NCBI GenBank assembly: GCA_025355705.1
Contig: JANXZD010000118.1
Location: forward strand, 1 to 17,185
DNA length: 17,185 nucleotides
From: Bacteroidota bacterium
GTDB lineage: Bacteria > Bacteroidota > Ignavibacteria > UBA10030 > UBA8401
Reading direction: 5' to 3'
Positions 1-8,049 of this stretch are shown here, piece by piece. The stretch's first letter is position 1. The number at the start of each line of letters is the position of its first letter. A program made the translations under genes and the position numbers. A model generated the notes under the pieces. It had not been told where the DNA came from. It worked only from the letters and a program-made list of their open reading frames with translations, and did no database searches.

Positions 1-2
1 AC

Positions 3-479
3 GAATTCAAATATAAGTTGGATTTTTATTATCAGCAGGCGTTGATCTATCTTCTGACGTTGATCATCTATGTTGGGATCAAGGGGACATTCTTTGAGAA
101 TAATTTTACGCTCGTATTCAGCGATCCGATTTTATATGTCATCATATTCTTTGTTTGCGTTGCATTCGCCACTTTATTTTTAAACAGGCTGCGCGACAGA
201 AAATTGATTGTAAACGACAAAGAGATTGCTTTTCAACACCGATTCAATAAGCGCACAATTTCCATTGGTGATATTGAATGGATTCATATTGGGAAAGAGC
301 GCTCAGTGCAAACGGCAGGACGTTTTCAACTCGTCAACATCAAAACAAAACAACGGCGAAGAGTGTACCGCATTCGGTTGGGGCGATATGAACGCGAAAA
401 GGAATTGTTGCAATTGATTGAGCGAATCGCTGAACGAGTGCCGAAACGGAATAAACGGTTTCAATTCAGGAAAAAATAA
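3..479 (+). CDS. Membrane protein with PH-like cytoplasmic tail (probably 5'-truncated by the window edge)
   Basis: The reading frame is open from base 3, so the gene probably begins upstream. A TTG at 18 could start a 153-residue product, but no Shine-Dalgarno site precedes it. Counting from that TTG, two hydrophobic helices lie at about residues 8-27 and 37-56. A basic linker (NRLRDRK) follows, then a beta-rich stretch at about 62-135 (LIVNDKEIAF, IGDIEWIHIG, GRFQLVNIKT). This ordering of short strands ending in an amphipathic helix (ELLQLIERIAERV) resembles bacterial PH domains of the YdbT/YcxB kind. The tail ends in a very basic cluster. It lies 26 bases before murC and may be the last gene before it in the same transcript. 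The specific function is unknown. Two membrane helices and a cytoplasmic tail are seen; the PH fold is inferred by eye. Confidence 0.6.
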   Translation, partial: EFKYKLDFYYQQALIYLLTLIIYVGIKGTFFENNFTLVFSDPILYVIIFFVCVAFATLFLNRLRDRKLIVNDKEIAFQHRFNKRTISIGDIEWIHIGKERSVQTAGRFQLVNIKTKQRRRVYRIRLGRYEREKELLQLIERIAERVPKRNKRFQFRKK

Positions 480-505
480 ACAGTCACAAAGGACACAAAA
501 CATAA

Positions 506-1885
506 ATGTTTTCATCAATAAAAAAATTACACTTCGTTGGTATTGGCGGAATCGGAATGAGCGGAATAGCAGAGATTCTTCTCGATCAGGGATTTAAAGT
601 CAGCGGATCAGATCGTGCAATCGGCGAAGTAACGGAACGGTTGCAATCTCTTGGAGCAACGATCTTTGAAGGTCACAAGGCAGAAAATCTGGCCGCAGAT
701 GTCGATACGCTTGTGTATTCGTCTGCAGTGGTCAACGATAATCCCGAAGTTCAGGAAGCGATCCGAAGAAAAATTCCGATTGTGCGGCGTGCAGAAATGC
801 TTGCGGAAGTGATGCGATTGAAATACGGCGTTGGAATTGCGGGAACCCATGGGAAAACGACGACAACATCAATGACCAGTTTAGTATTGATGGAAGGTGG
901 GTTGGATCCGACAGTGATTGTCGGCGGAAAGCTGAGTGGACTTGGGGGAACGAATGCTCGTCTTGGAAAAGGAGAATTCATTGTTGTAGAAGCTGATGAG
1001 TTCGATCGTTCCTTCTTATCCCTAACACCTGCTATTGCGGTTATGACAACACTTGAAACCGATCATCTTGATTGTTACCGCGACCTGGAAGATATCAAAG
1101 GAGCATTCATCCAATTTGCAAACAAAGTTCCATTCTATGGATTTATTGTATTGAATCTTGATGAGCCGGCGCTACAGGATATCTTGCCGCAATTAAGTAA
1201 GAAAAAAATTATTACCTATGGATTACAATCGCCACAAGCAGATGTACAGGCAGTTGATATTCATCATAAAGAAAATAAAACGGTATTTACAGTAATACAG
1301 GGATATACAGAGTTAGGACAAGTAACATTACAAATTCCCGGAAAACATAATGTGCAAAATGCGTTGGCTGCCATCGCCGTTGGTTTGAATCTTGGCGTCT
1401 CATTTAAGAATGTAAAAGCAGGAATTGAAAAATTTACGGGGGTCTATCGTCGTTGGGAAAAGAAAGGTGAGGCGAAAGGAATCGTAGTATATGATGACTA
1501 TGCTCATCACCCGACCGAATGTAAAGTAACATTAAGCGGAGTGAAATCCGGATGGAGAAATAGAGTTGTTTGTGTATTTCAACCGCATTTATTTTCGCGA
1601 ACGAGGGATTTTTATGAAGACTTTGGTAAGGCATTCTTGCTTGCCGATGTTTTAGTTGTAACAGACGTGTATCCGGCACGAGAAGAACCAATCCAAGGCA
1701 TTACGGGAGAATTGATCGTGAATGCAGCGAAACAATACGGACACAAAGAAGCGCATTACGTTCAGGACAAAAAGAACATCTCTGCATATTTGAAGCAGAT
1801 CACTAAAAGCGGAGATATCGTAATCACAATGGGTGCAGGAGATATCTGGAAGTTTGGCGAGCAATTTTTAAAAGAGATAAAATAA
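506..1885 (+). CDS. murC: UDP-N-acetylmuramate--L-alanine ligase
   Basis: MurC is the cytoplasmic ATP-dependent ligase that adds L-alanine to UDP-N-acetylmuramic acid, the first amino acid of the peptidoglycan stem peptide. The 459-residue length is normal for the family. The N-terminal Rossmann domain starts with FVGIGGIGMSG (residues 10-20). The ATP P-loop is GTHGKTTT (113-120). The central Mur ligase signature EADEFD is at 162-167, HNVQNALAAI at 281-290, and DDYAHHP at 330-336 opens the C-terminal domain, followed by FQPHLFSRT (358-366). All catalytic landmarks are intact. The ATG at 506 is preceded by a weak AAAGGA (488-493). ftsQ begins 15 bases after the stop, as in dcw clusters of Bacteroidota and relatives, so co-transcription is likely. 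Confidence 0.97.
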   Translation: MFSSIKKLHFVGIGGIGMSGIAEILLDQGFKVSGSDRAIGEVTERLQSLGATIFEGHKAENLAADVDTLVYSSAVVNDNPEVQEAIRRKIPIVRRAEMLAEVMRLKYGVGIAGTHGKTTTTSMTSLVLMEGGLDPTVIVGGKLSGLGGTNARLGKGEFIVVEADEFDRSFLSLTPAIAVMTTLETDHLDCYRDLEDIKGAFIQFANKVPFYGFIVLNLDEPALQDILPQLSKKKIITYGLQSPQADVQAVDIHHKENKTVFTVIQGYTELGQVTLQIPGKHNVQNALAAIAVGLNLGVSFKNVKAGIEKFTGVYRRWEKKGEAKGIVVYDDYAHHPTECKVTLSGVKSGWRNRVVCVFQPHLFSRTRDFYEDFGKAFLLADVLVVTDVYPAREEPIQGITGELIVNAAKQYGHKEAHYVQDKKNISAYLKQITKSGDIVITMGAGDIWKFGEQFLKEIK

Positions 1886-1900
1886 TTTATCCGTAGGAAA

Positions 1901-2680
1901 ATGGAAAACGAACAATTCAATAATGAAAACGACGAGCAACAATCAACCCATGGAAAGCGCGTGTACGTCTATTTTACATTATTGACATTTCTAGTTCTTG
2001 CAGTATTCGGTGTGAAAGCAAAATGGCAAAATCATGTTCCGGTGAGGCAGGTATCGGTTGAAGGGCTCAGTGTTATCTCAAAAGATGAAATTGTACGGTT
2101 GATGAATCTTCAACCGAATGTTCCAATGTATCAGATCGATCTGACGGCGGTTCAAAAAAATATTCTCAGCAACAGCTTCGTTGAAAAAGTGATCATCAAG
2201 CGCGATGCTCCTTCAACATTACGAGTGATCATTGAAGAACGAAAGCCTGCAGCAATTTTAGTTGCGAACGAACTCTATTATATCGCGGGTGATGGAACAG
2301 TGCTGCCATACATCGCATCATCGGAAACATATGATATTCCAGTGGTCAGTGGAGTAGATTCGCTGAACAAGATTAAGACGGGACAAAAATTGATTAATGC
2401 TGATGTTCAAGAAGCATTAGAGATCATTACGGCATGTAAGATGATAAGCGAGAATTTATTTCATGCAATCTCGGAAATTCGTCTGCGCAAAGGACATGAT
2501 TTGATCCTGTATTCATTTGAAACGGGCGCGCCAATCATTTTTGGAAAAGGTGATGCGGTGAAAAAAATGGTGAAGTTGGAAGCGTTCTGGCAGAAATTTT
2601 TACAAAACAGCGATACAAAAGATATTCAATACATCGACATTCGATTTGATGACCAGGTTGTCGTTTCAAGAAAGTCGTAA
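1901..2680 (+). CDS. ftsQ: Cell division protein FtsQ (DivIB family)
   Basis: FtsQ is a bitopic divisome protein that links early ring components to the septal peptidoglycan machinery through FtsB/FtsL. The 259-residue product has a short polar cytoplasmic N-terminus rich in Asn, Gln and Glu (1-20). One transmembrane helix follows (about 21-39, YVYFTLLTFLVLAVFGV). A POTRA domain occupies about 48-115, with the expected VRQVSVEGLSVISKDEI start and the FVEKVIIKRDAPSTLRVIIEE end. The FtsQ beta domain (about 118-257) includes YIAGDGTVLPY and ends IQYIDIRFDDQVVV. The ATG at 1901 has an AGGA only two or three bases upstream, so the translation signal is poor or relies on coupling to murC. Position between murC and ftsA supports the call, which rests mainly on POTRA/FtsQ architecture because the family is poorly conserved. 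Confidence 0.92.
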   Translation: MENEQFNNENDEQQSTHGKRVYVYFTLLTFLVLAVFGVKAKWQNHVPVRQVSVEGLSVISKDEIVRLMNLQPNVPMYQIDLTAVQKNILSNSFVEKVIIKRDAPSTLRVIIEERKPAAILVANELYYIAGDGTVLPYIASSETYDIPVVSGVDSLNKIKTGQKLINADVQEALEIITACKMISENLFHAISEIRLRKGHDLILYSFETGAPIIFGKGDAVKKMVKLEAFWQKFLQNSDTKDIQYIDIRFDDQVVVSRKS

Positions 2681-2694
2681 ATAATACAACGTCG

Positions 2695-2711
2695 GGCACT
2701 TGTTAAGTGTC
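2695..2711 (+). promoter_or_regulatory. Small hairpin in the ftsQ-ftsA gap
   Basis: GGCACTT pairs with AAGTGTC across a three-base loop (GTT). The seven-pair stem contains one G-T pair. No T-tract follows, so it is not a terminator. It could be an RNA-processing or translation-related structure ahead of ftsA, or chance. Confidence 0.3.
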
Positions 2712-2727
2712 TTACAACAGAACTCTC

Positions 2728-2734
2728 AAAGGGA
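2728..2734 (+). promoter_or_regulatory. Ribosome binding site deciding the ftsA start
   Basis: AAAGGGA ends five bases before the ATG at 2740. It supports that codon over the in-frame GTG at 2707, which has no comparable site and lies within a small hairpin. Confidence 0.7.
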
Positions 2735-2739
2735 AAACA

Positions 2740-3980
2740 ATGAACGAAAATATTTATGTCGGATTAGATATCGGAACAACGAAGATCTGCGCGATTGTAG
2801 CATCTGTCAACCCAAATAATGAAATCAATATCCTTGGAATCGGTAGAAGTAAATCTGAAGGTCTGACTCGTGGAGTGATCACGCATATTGAGCGTACGGT
2901 CGAATCGATCAAAGCTGCCATCCACGAAACGGAAGCGCAATCCGGTGTGAAGATCCAGTCCGTTGTTGCCGGAATTGCCGGTGATCATATTCAAAGTTTA
3001 CAAAGTCGTGGAGTAGTTGCCATCAGCGGTGCCGATCAGGAAATAACACAGGCCGATGTGAATCGGTTGATTGAAGATACAAAAAAGATCTCGCTTCCTT
3101 CTGACAGAAAAATTCTACACGTCGTACCGCAAGAATTTATCGTTGACGGCCAGGACGGTGTGTATGAACCGGTTGGAATGGCCGGAGTGAGAATGGAAGC
3201 ATCGGTTCATATTATTACCGGATTGGTTACAGCAACACAAAATATCATCCGATGCGTTCAACGCGCTGGTGTGAGTGTGAGCGATATCGTGCTTGAACCG
3301 TTCGCATCAAGCGATGCTGTTCTCGATGGTGAAGAAAAAGAAGTTGGCGTGGTATTGATCGATATCGGCGGCGGAACAACAGATATGGCAGTCTTTGCAG
3401 ACAGAACCATTCGATATACAGCAGTGATTGGAATTGCAGGAAGTAATGTAACGAATGATATCCGTCGTGGTCTGGGAATTTTAACAACGCAAGCAGAAGA
3501 AATAAAATTGAAATATGGTCACACGCACATTTCGTCGATTGCGGAGAATCATTCGTTCACGATCCCTGGAATCGGCGGACGCGATCCGATGACGGTTGAT
3601 ACGCAGATGTTGTGTCAGATTGTACAGCCACGCATGGAGGAGATTCTTGAGATCGCAGCTCTTGAAATAAAACGGTCCGGATATCAAAAACATTTGTCAG
3701 CAGGAGTGGTGCTAACCGGCGGCGGCGCACTAGTGAAAGGGACAACCGATCTTGCACGTGAAGTGCTTGGAATGCCTGTGAAACTGGGAATTCACGCGGA
3801 TTCCACGGGGGGTTCGTCCGTGAAATTGAGAATCCTATGTATGCAACAGGCGTTGGTCTTGTCCTTCACGCGATCAAGAATCGTGCGCGCGGTGTCGCTT
3901 CCAATGTAGCAGAAACGAAAGTTCGCGGAGACAAACGAAACATTGTTGATAGAATGAAGGGGTGGTTTGACGAGCTTTAA
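2740..3980 (+). CDS. ftsA: Cell division protein FtsA, interrupted by an apparent -1 frameshift near 3807-3812
   Basis: FtsA is the actin-like ATPase that tethers FtsZ to the inner membrane. The ATG at 2740 is chosen because AAAGGGA (2728-2734) lies five bases upstream and the product opens with the family-typical MNENIYVGLDIGTTK. An in-frame GTG at 2707 adds 11 unlikely residues. Visible motifs are the phosphate-1 loop GLDIGTTK (8-15), the 1C domain (about 85-165), phosphate-2 IDIGGGTTD (207-215) and the adenosine motif LTGGGA (325-330). After residue 356 the frame turns to unrelated sequence and stops at 3909. The -1 frame reads FVREIENPMYATGVGLV, then RNIVDRMKGWFDEL, stopping at 3980; this is the normal FtsA end including the amphipathic membrane-targeting helix. 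One extra G in the G6 run would restore about 413 residues. Sequencing or assembly error, a true mutation and recoding are all possible. Error is most likely because the tail remains conserved. Confidence 0.93.
3807..3812 (+). other. Frameshift site in ftsA (run of six G)
   Basis: The upstream ftsA frame reads ACG GGG GGT across this run, and the conserved downstream frame starts with TTC at 3813. In frame, G GGG GGT (3807-3813) fits the X XXY YYZ pattern of a -1 slippery heptamer. It is also the classic context for a one-base homopolymer loss. A weak inverted repeat GGAAT/ATTCC (3787-3791 and 3800-3804) lies just upstream. No clear downstream stimulatory hairpin was seen. Confidence 0.8.
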
Positions 3981-3999
3981 GATTTTTGGAATTAGACAA

Positions 4000-4029
4000 T
4001 TGATGATAAAAGAATAGAAAAATTATAAA
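4000..4029 (+). promoter_or_regulatory. Possible sigma-70-like promoter for ftsZ
   Basis: In the 87-base gap between the restored ftsA stop and ftsZ, TTGATG (4000-4005) is followed after 18 bases by TATAAA (4024-4029). This would place a start shortly upstream of the ftsZ ribosome site. The surroundings are A-rich, so chance matches are easy. Confidence 0.3.
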
Positions 4030-4056
4030 CAATACACTAACATTCACCAACACAAA

Positions 4057-4062
4057 AAGGAG
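4057..4062 (+). promoter_or_regulatory. Strong ribosome binding site of ftsZ
   Basis: AAGGAG with five bases to the ATG at 4068. It is one of only two near-consensus sites in a window where most genes have weak ones, consistent with the high FtsZ level cells need. Confidence 0.7.
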
Positions 4063-4067
4063 TACTT

Positions 4068-5264
4068 ATGCCAATTGAATTCGACAGCCCAGCAGAAAAT
4101 GGTGCAAAGATCCGTATCGTCGGAGTCGGAGGTGGCGGAACAAATGCAGTTCACAGTATGATCACGCGGGGATTAAGCGGCGTTGATTTTATTGCGATCA
4201 ATACTGATGTGCAGGCATTGGAAAGAAATTCATCAACATCAAAAATTCGTATCGGTAAGAATTTGACACGCGGTCTCGGCGCTGGCGCTGATCCGACGAT
4301 TGGTCAACGTGCAGCAGAAGAAGATAAAGAAGAAATTGCACGTGCACTTGCCAATAGTGATATGGTATTTGTTACCGCAGGAATGGGTGGTGGAACAGGC
4401 ACAGGTGCTGCTCCGGTGATCGCCAATGTTGCAAAAAGTTTGGGTGCGTTAGTAGTTGGCATTGTTACTAAACCATTCACACACGAAGGTAAAAAAAGAA
4501 TGGCGCAGGCAGAATATGGAATTGAAGAACTGCGTAAACATGTCGATACGTTAATCGTTATACCTAATCAACGATTGTTGACACTTGTTGACAAAGCAAC
4601 ACCGATCACTCAGGCATTCGAAGTTGCCAACAGCGTACTATACAATGCAACACGCGGCATTTCGGATATCATTACCGTTCCCGGTCTTGTCAATCGTGAC
4701 TTTGCCGATGTGAAACGAGTGATGCGCGATATGGGCGATGCATTGATGGGAACTGGAATTGCAACCGGCGAAAATCGTGCAACCGAAGCAGCCAATATCG
4801 CAATCTCAAGTCCGCTGCTTGAAGGAATTGATATTAAAGGTGCACAGAAATTGCTTGTCAATATCACTGGCGGCCAGAATCTTTCCATTCAGGAATATGA
4901 TGAAGCGATTGCAATTATCTCTGAAGCTGCTGGCAATGATGCTGAAGTTCTTGCCGGAGTTGTTGTTGATAATAATCTCACTGATGAAATCATGGTGACG
5001 GTGATTGCGACAGGATTTAATAAGAGCGCTGTAAAACCGCAGCAACAACAAGATAGGTTTGCAGCAGCACGTCCACGCGGAATTCAAGTGGATCATATTC
5101 CAACCGGAGTTCGTGATCTGCAAAAATTCGATACGCCGACATATCTTCGCCGCGGAGTAGCGATCAATCCATTGCTTGCACAAGAAGACACAAAAGTTCA
5201 TCCGATCGAATCATCACAACAGGATCTGGATAAACCTGCCTTCTTGCGACGGATCATGGATTAA
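4068..5264 (+). CDS. ftsZ: Cell division protein FtsZ
   Basis: FtsZ is the tubulin-like GTPase that polymerises into the cytokinetic ring. The 398-residue protein is a normal length. It shows the N-terminal nucleotide motif VGVGGGGTNAV (18-28), the G-box tubulin signature AGMGGGTGTGAAP (104-116), NTDVQAL (45-51) and the T7 loop NRDFADV (209-215), with the acidic residues that complete the neighbouring subunit's GTPase site. The GTPase core ends near residue 318. A short, Gln-rich linker (about 320-350) follows. The tail holds two peptides of the C-terminal conserved type: DTPTYLRRG (355-363) and the terminal DKPAFLRRIMD (388-398). The latter is the expected docking peptide for FtsA and other ring tethers. 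The gene has its own strong ribosome site and is followed by a terminator, so it is the last gene of the cluster. Confidence 0.98.
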   Translation: MPIEFDSPAENGAKIRIVGVGGGGTNAVHSMITRGLSGVDFIAINTDVQALERNSSTSKIRIGKNLTRGLGAGADPTIGQRAAEEDKEEIARALANSDMVFVTAGMGGGTGTGAAPVIANVAKSLGALVVGIVTKPFTHEGKKRMAQAEYGIEELRKHVDTLIVIPNQRLLTLVDKATPITQAFEVANSVLYNATRGISDIITVPGLVNRDFADVKRVMRDMGDALMGTGIATGENRATEAANIAISSPLLEGIDIKGAQKLLVNITGGQNLSIQEYDEAIAIISEAAGNDAEVLAGVVVDNNLTDEIMVTVIATGFNKSAVKPQQQQDRFAAARPRGIQVDHIPTGVRDLQKFDTPTYLRRGVAINPLLAQEDTKVHPIESSQQDLDKPAFLRRIMD

Positions 5265-5322
5265 AAACGAATACCGTTGTTAAAGTATCATACCTTGACA
5301 AGGATGTTTTGATTTCAAATGA

Positions 5323-5356
5323 AGGACCCGCGTGATGAGCGCGGGTTCTTTCGTTT
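5323..5356 (+). terminator. Rho-independent terminator after ftsZ
   Basis: AGGACCCGCG pairs with CGCGGGTTCT (5340-5349) across a seven-base loop; the stem has ten pairs, one of them G-T. TTTCGTTT follows. The GC-rich stem stands out in AT-rich DNA, 58 bases past the ftsZ stop. It ends the dcw transcript. Confidence 0.85.
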
Positions 5357-5417
5357 AAGAAGATGTATTGCTTCTCCAGCAATCACTGTATATCTTCTCC
5401 GTGTCCTTCGAAAAATC

Positions 5418-6446
5418 ATGGAATTTCACTCTTCACATATTCCGCCATTGCTTCGTGCAGTCCTTGCAGGGAATGCATCATTATCAGAAATAAATTCGCT
5501 TGTTCGCCACGCTCACCATTTCGCTTTGGTTCGGTTGAAACAATTGCTTGCATCAGGAAGACTGCATCTACAGTCGTTTCCGATTACTCTTGAATCTACA
5601 GCCATTGACTGTATTGCTGAATTATTCGAACGAGACAGTGATGGAGTGTTCATAGAATTAGAATATTTTTATTCAGTTGAACATGATCTGAGCCAATTGA
5701 CTAATGATGATATTATTGCACATTTCCGTTCTCTTGTTTTTACAAAACTCAACGACGGTATCTTTCGATTATATCGGGAAAATGATCCCGTGTTCAGCAA
5801 AATCCTGCGTAATCTAAAAATAGCAATGGAAAAAACACCCGGCGTTTCTACTATTGAGAGATTTGGCATTACGTATCTTTTATTCTCGTTAGACGAAGAG
5901 CGAAACATTCACCTACCGGAATATCCCTTGGATGAATTTGAAAAAGAAGCTGCAAAACGATTCCGACATGGTGATTCATCAGGAAATTTTCTTTCAGTGT
6001 TGAGATCGGTGTTGACCGAACAAGATCAGTATCGACGACTCTATTCTCTTTTTGATTGTGCAGTATTGCTGAAACGTATTTCCGCATTGCGTATGATTCC
6101 AATAGAAGAAATATTCGACAGTGAACATACTTTGATGGAACAGGATATTCAATCAGTTGTGGAACGTACGTTGCATCAAATAAGGAATGACCTGTGTAAG
6201 AGATACGTACATTCTGGAAAATTTACAAGAGCAGTATTTGATCGTTATTTCTCCGCGATCGAAGAAATGATCATTGATACATTTGTTCGAAGTGATGGAA
6301 GTGAAAAGAGCTATGATCAGTATTTACAGCGATATGTAGAAGAATTGACATACGATAAATACCGAAAATACCATCGCGTACAATTTGAGTATATGACAAA
6401 GCTTGCCAAAAAAGCAGTCCGAGAACAATTGAAAGAACTGTTATAA
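5418..6446 (+). CDS. Uncharacterised soluble protein, possibly sigma-factor-like
   Basis: I do not recognise this gene with certainty. The ATG at 5418 gives 342 residues. An upstream in-frame ATG at 5319 is rejected because it starts at the edge of the ftsZ terminator and would encode residues through it. There is no signal peptide or membrane helix; the protein is helical and highly charged. The N-terminal third (about 22-130) reads like a very divergent sigma-70 region 2: INSLVRHAHHFALVRLK, then a helix TAIDCIAELFERD (61-73), then FRLYRENDPVFSKILRN (116-132). The C-terminal part (about 240-342) is a separate charged helical block ending in a basic amphipathic helix (MTKLAKKAVREQLKELL). No clear DNA-binding region 4 HTH is visible. 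The next gene encodes a zinc-finger, membrane-anchored anti-sigma-like protein 60 bases away, which supports a regulatory role. No Shine-Dalgarno site is evident. The sigma link is inference; it could be an unrelated helical protein. Confidence 0.75.
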   Translation: MEFHSSHIPPLLRAVLAGNASLSEINSLVRHAHHFALVRLKQLLASGRLHLQSFPITLESTAIDCIAELFERDSDGVFIELEYFYSVEHDLSQLTNDDIIAHFRSLVFTKLNDGIFRLYRENDPVFSKILRNLKIAMEKTPGVSTIERFGITYLLFSLDEERNIHLPEYPLDEFEKEAAKRFRHGDSSGNFLSVLRSVLTEQDQYRRLYSLFDCAVLLKRISALRMIPIEEIFDSEHTLMEQDIQSVVERTLHQIRNDLCKRYVHSGKFTRAVFDRYFSAIEEMIIDTFVRSDGSEKSYDQYLQRYVEELTYDKYRKYHRVQFEYMTKLAKKAVREQLKELL

Positions 6447-6506
6447 CTATTTTCTGCAGAATTATTGTCTTGTAAGGACATTATATACAAGAAGCAAACA
6501 CAATCA

Positions 6507-7892
6507 ATGAACCATTATTCTGAACATATAATAGAGCTGTTTATTCGCAACAGCATTGAAGTTGAACCGGACCGAGAGGCAATACTTCGTCATTTGAAAG
6601 CATGTGCGGGATGCAGAGAGTTGGCTCAGGAAATACATGATTTTTACATCCAAGCTGAGGATGCAAAAAAATTACTTGTTGGGCAATCAGATGAATCCAC
6701 TTCGTTGGTGATGGAAGCGCATATTGAAAAACGACATATCTTCTCTGTTTATATCCCCAATTCGTTCCCTGTGCGACTGGTTCGTTTTGTGAAGAAAAAA
6801 CCGATTACAAGTTCAATTTTTGTGTTAGGATTTATTGCATTGTGCTTTATTTCCATCAATACGATTCAAAAAAGATTTGAAGCAAATCCAGCATATTACG
6901 AATATAATATTAAAAATAACTCGCTTGTAGTATTCGATAAAAACGATACTAAATTATGGGAGAAAAGAATTAAAGAAGATGCTGCATCAATTAATGATTT
7001 CGCAGCATCTTCCATTCTTTATCGAACATTAACAGCGGATGTAGACAACGATGGAAAAAAAGAAATTGTTAGCATTTTGAGCTTTGCTTCTGATGAAAAA
7101 CAGTCAACGAAGGCTAGATTGTTTGACGGAAAAGGTAATAACATAAACACATATAATATTCCATTTCAAAAAATCCAGTATAAATCAAAACTGTACGAAA
7201 CAGAATTTTACCCTTCGTGTGTAGTCTTCGGTGGAAATAAGAAACAGAGCCTTTTTGTCTCAAACAATAATGGCCGGTCACCATCAGTTGTTGTCAGGTA
7301 TGATGGAAAAGGGAATATTCTTGGAACGTATTGGCATTATGGCCAGACCTTGATGATATTTTTTGATGTAAATCATGATGGTCATGATGAATTAATCCTC
7401 AACGGCATTAATGATACTGAAGATGAAACCAATGGATCATTTGCAACGACAATAATTTTAGATCCCGACAAAGTTGTTGGAAATTGTGAAAGTTCTGCAA
7501 CAAGAGGTTTTGGTTTTCCTTCATCGAATGCTGAATTATGTTATATACGATACCCAAACCCTGAAATCGTAAAACAATTAGAATGTAATCTTGGTGCTTC
7601 AAACAGTACCAACAACAAAGGTGACAAACTTTTTCGGGTACTTAATAGAGCAAATTTTGAACAATCATCAATTGCAATCGAATATTTTATTGATTCAACT
7701 TTTACCGTAAAAGATGTAAAGTTTGATGCAGGAATGTTGATCAAACACAGCCAATTGTATAAAGAGGGAAAACTGATGCACCCGGTCAATGATGAGTATA
7801 TTAAATCCTTGAAAGAAGCAGTATTATATTGGAATGGATCAACGTGGGTGAATACACCGGCAAAAATCATAGGACAATTAAGTCTTAAATAA
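6507..7892 (+). CDS. Membrane-anchored zinc-finger (anti-sigma-like) protein with FG-GAP/VCBS-like calcium-loop motifs
   Basis: The ATG at 6507 gives 461 residues. A TTG at 6465 would add 14 residues but leads into no recognisable feature. A zf-HC2-type motif lies in a short cytoplasmic N-terminus: H29, C33 and C36 in LRHLKACAGCREL. This is the zinc site used by many anti-sigma factors to bind their partner. One transmembrane helix follows at about 100-119 (ITSSIFVLGFIALCFISI) after a basic KKK. The outside part (120-461) has two calcium-loop motifs, ADVDNDGKKEIV (177-188) and FDVNHDGHDELIL (286-298), as in FG-GAP/VCBS beta-propeller blades. The architecture suggests a signal-sensing anti-sigma-like regulator controlling the preceding gene product. 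The two genes share a strand and no terminator separates them; a strong one follows. Partner and ligand are unknown. Confidence 0.8.
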   Translation: MNHYSEHIIELFIRNSIEVEPDREAILRHLKACAGCRELAQEIHDFYIQAEDAKKLLVGQSDESTSLVMEAHIEKRHIFSVYIPNSFPVRLVRFVKKKPITSSIFVLGFIALCFISINTIQKRFEANPAYYEYNIKNNSLVVFDKNDTKLWEKRIKEDAASINDFAASSILYRTLTADVDNDGKKEIVSILSFASDEKQSTKARLFDGKGNNINTYNIPFQKIQYKSKLYETEFYPSCVVFGGNKKQSLFVSNNNGRSPSVVVRYDGKGNILGTYWHYGQTLMIFFDVNHDGHDELILNGINDTEDETNGSFATTIILDPDKVVGNCESSATRGFGFPSSNAELCYIRYPNPEIVKQLECNLGASNSTNNKGDKLFRVLNRANFEQSSIAIEYFIDSTFTVKDVKFDAGMLIKHSQLYKEGKLMHPVNDEYIKSLKEAVLYWNGSTWVNTPAKIIGQLSLK

Positions 7893-7920
7893 TATTGTTC
7901 TACTCATTTAGAATGTGTTT

Positions 7921-7959
7921 AATGTCTTTTGAAAGAATCTTTCAAAAGACATTTTTTTT
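7921..7959 (+). terminator. Strong rho-independent terminator
   Basis: A 15-pair perfect stem (7921-7935 with 7939-7953; arms AATGTCTTTTGAAAG and CTTTCAAAAGACATT) with a three-base loop runs directly into a T-tract (7952-7959). It lies 28 bases after the stop of the zinc-finger membrane protein. The stem is AT-rich but unusually long and without mismatches. Confidence 0.9.
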
Positions 7960-8037
7960 ATACCGATAAAAATTCTGCAAAAACCTCACAATGTAAGGAT
8001 TATAAAATATTGCATAAAGTAACAATATCGTTGGAAT

Positions 8038-8043
8038 AGGAGG
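8038..8043 (+). promoter_or_regulatory. Perfect Shine-Dalgarno site of the 67-residue membrane protein
   Basis: AGGAGG with six bases to the ATG at 8050. This is the best ribosome site in the window and the main evidence that the short frame is a real gene. Confidence 0.75.
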
Positions 8044-8049
8044 TTAATC

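Noticed and set aside
2707..2739. GTG at 2707 as the ftsA start
   Set aside because: It adds 11 residues with no family match and lies in a hairpin. The ATG at 2740 has AAAGGGA at good spacing.
4806..5201. 131-codon - strand frame opposite ftsZ
   Set aside because: It lies fully inside a well-conserved ftsZ and its translation has no family features.
5319..5417. ATG at 5319 as the start of the sigma-like gene
   Set aside because: The reading frame would run through the ftsZ terminator, and the added residues simply translate its stem. ATG 5418 is the next plausible start.
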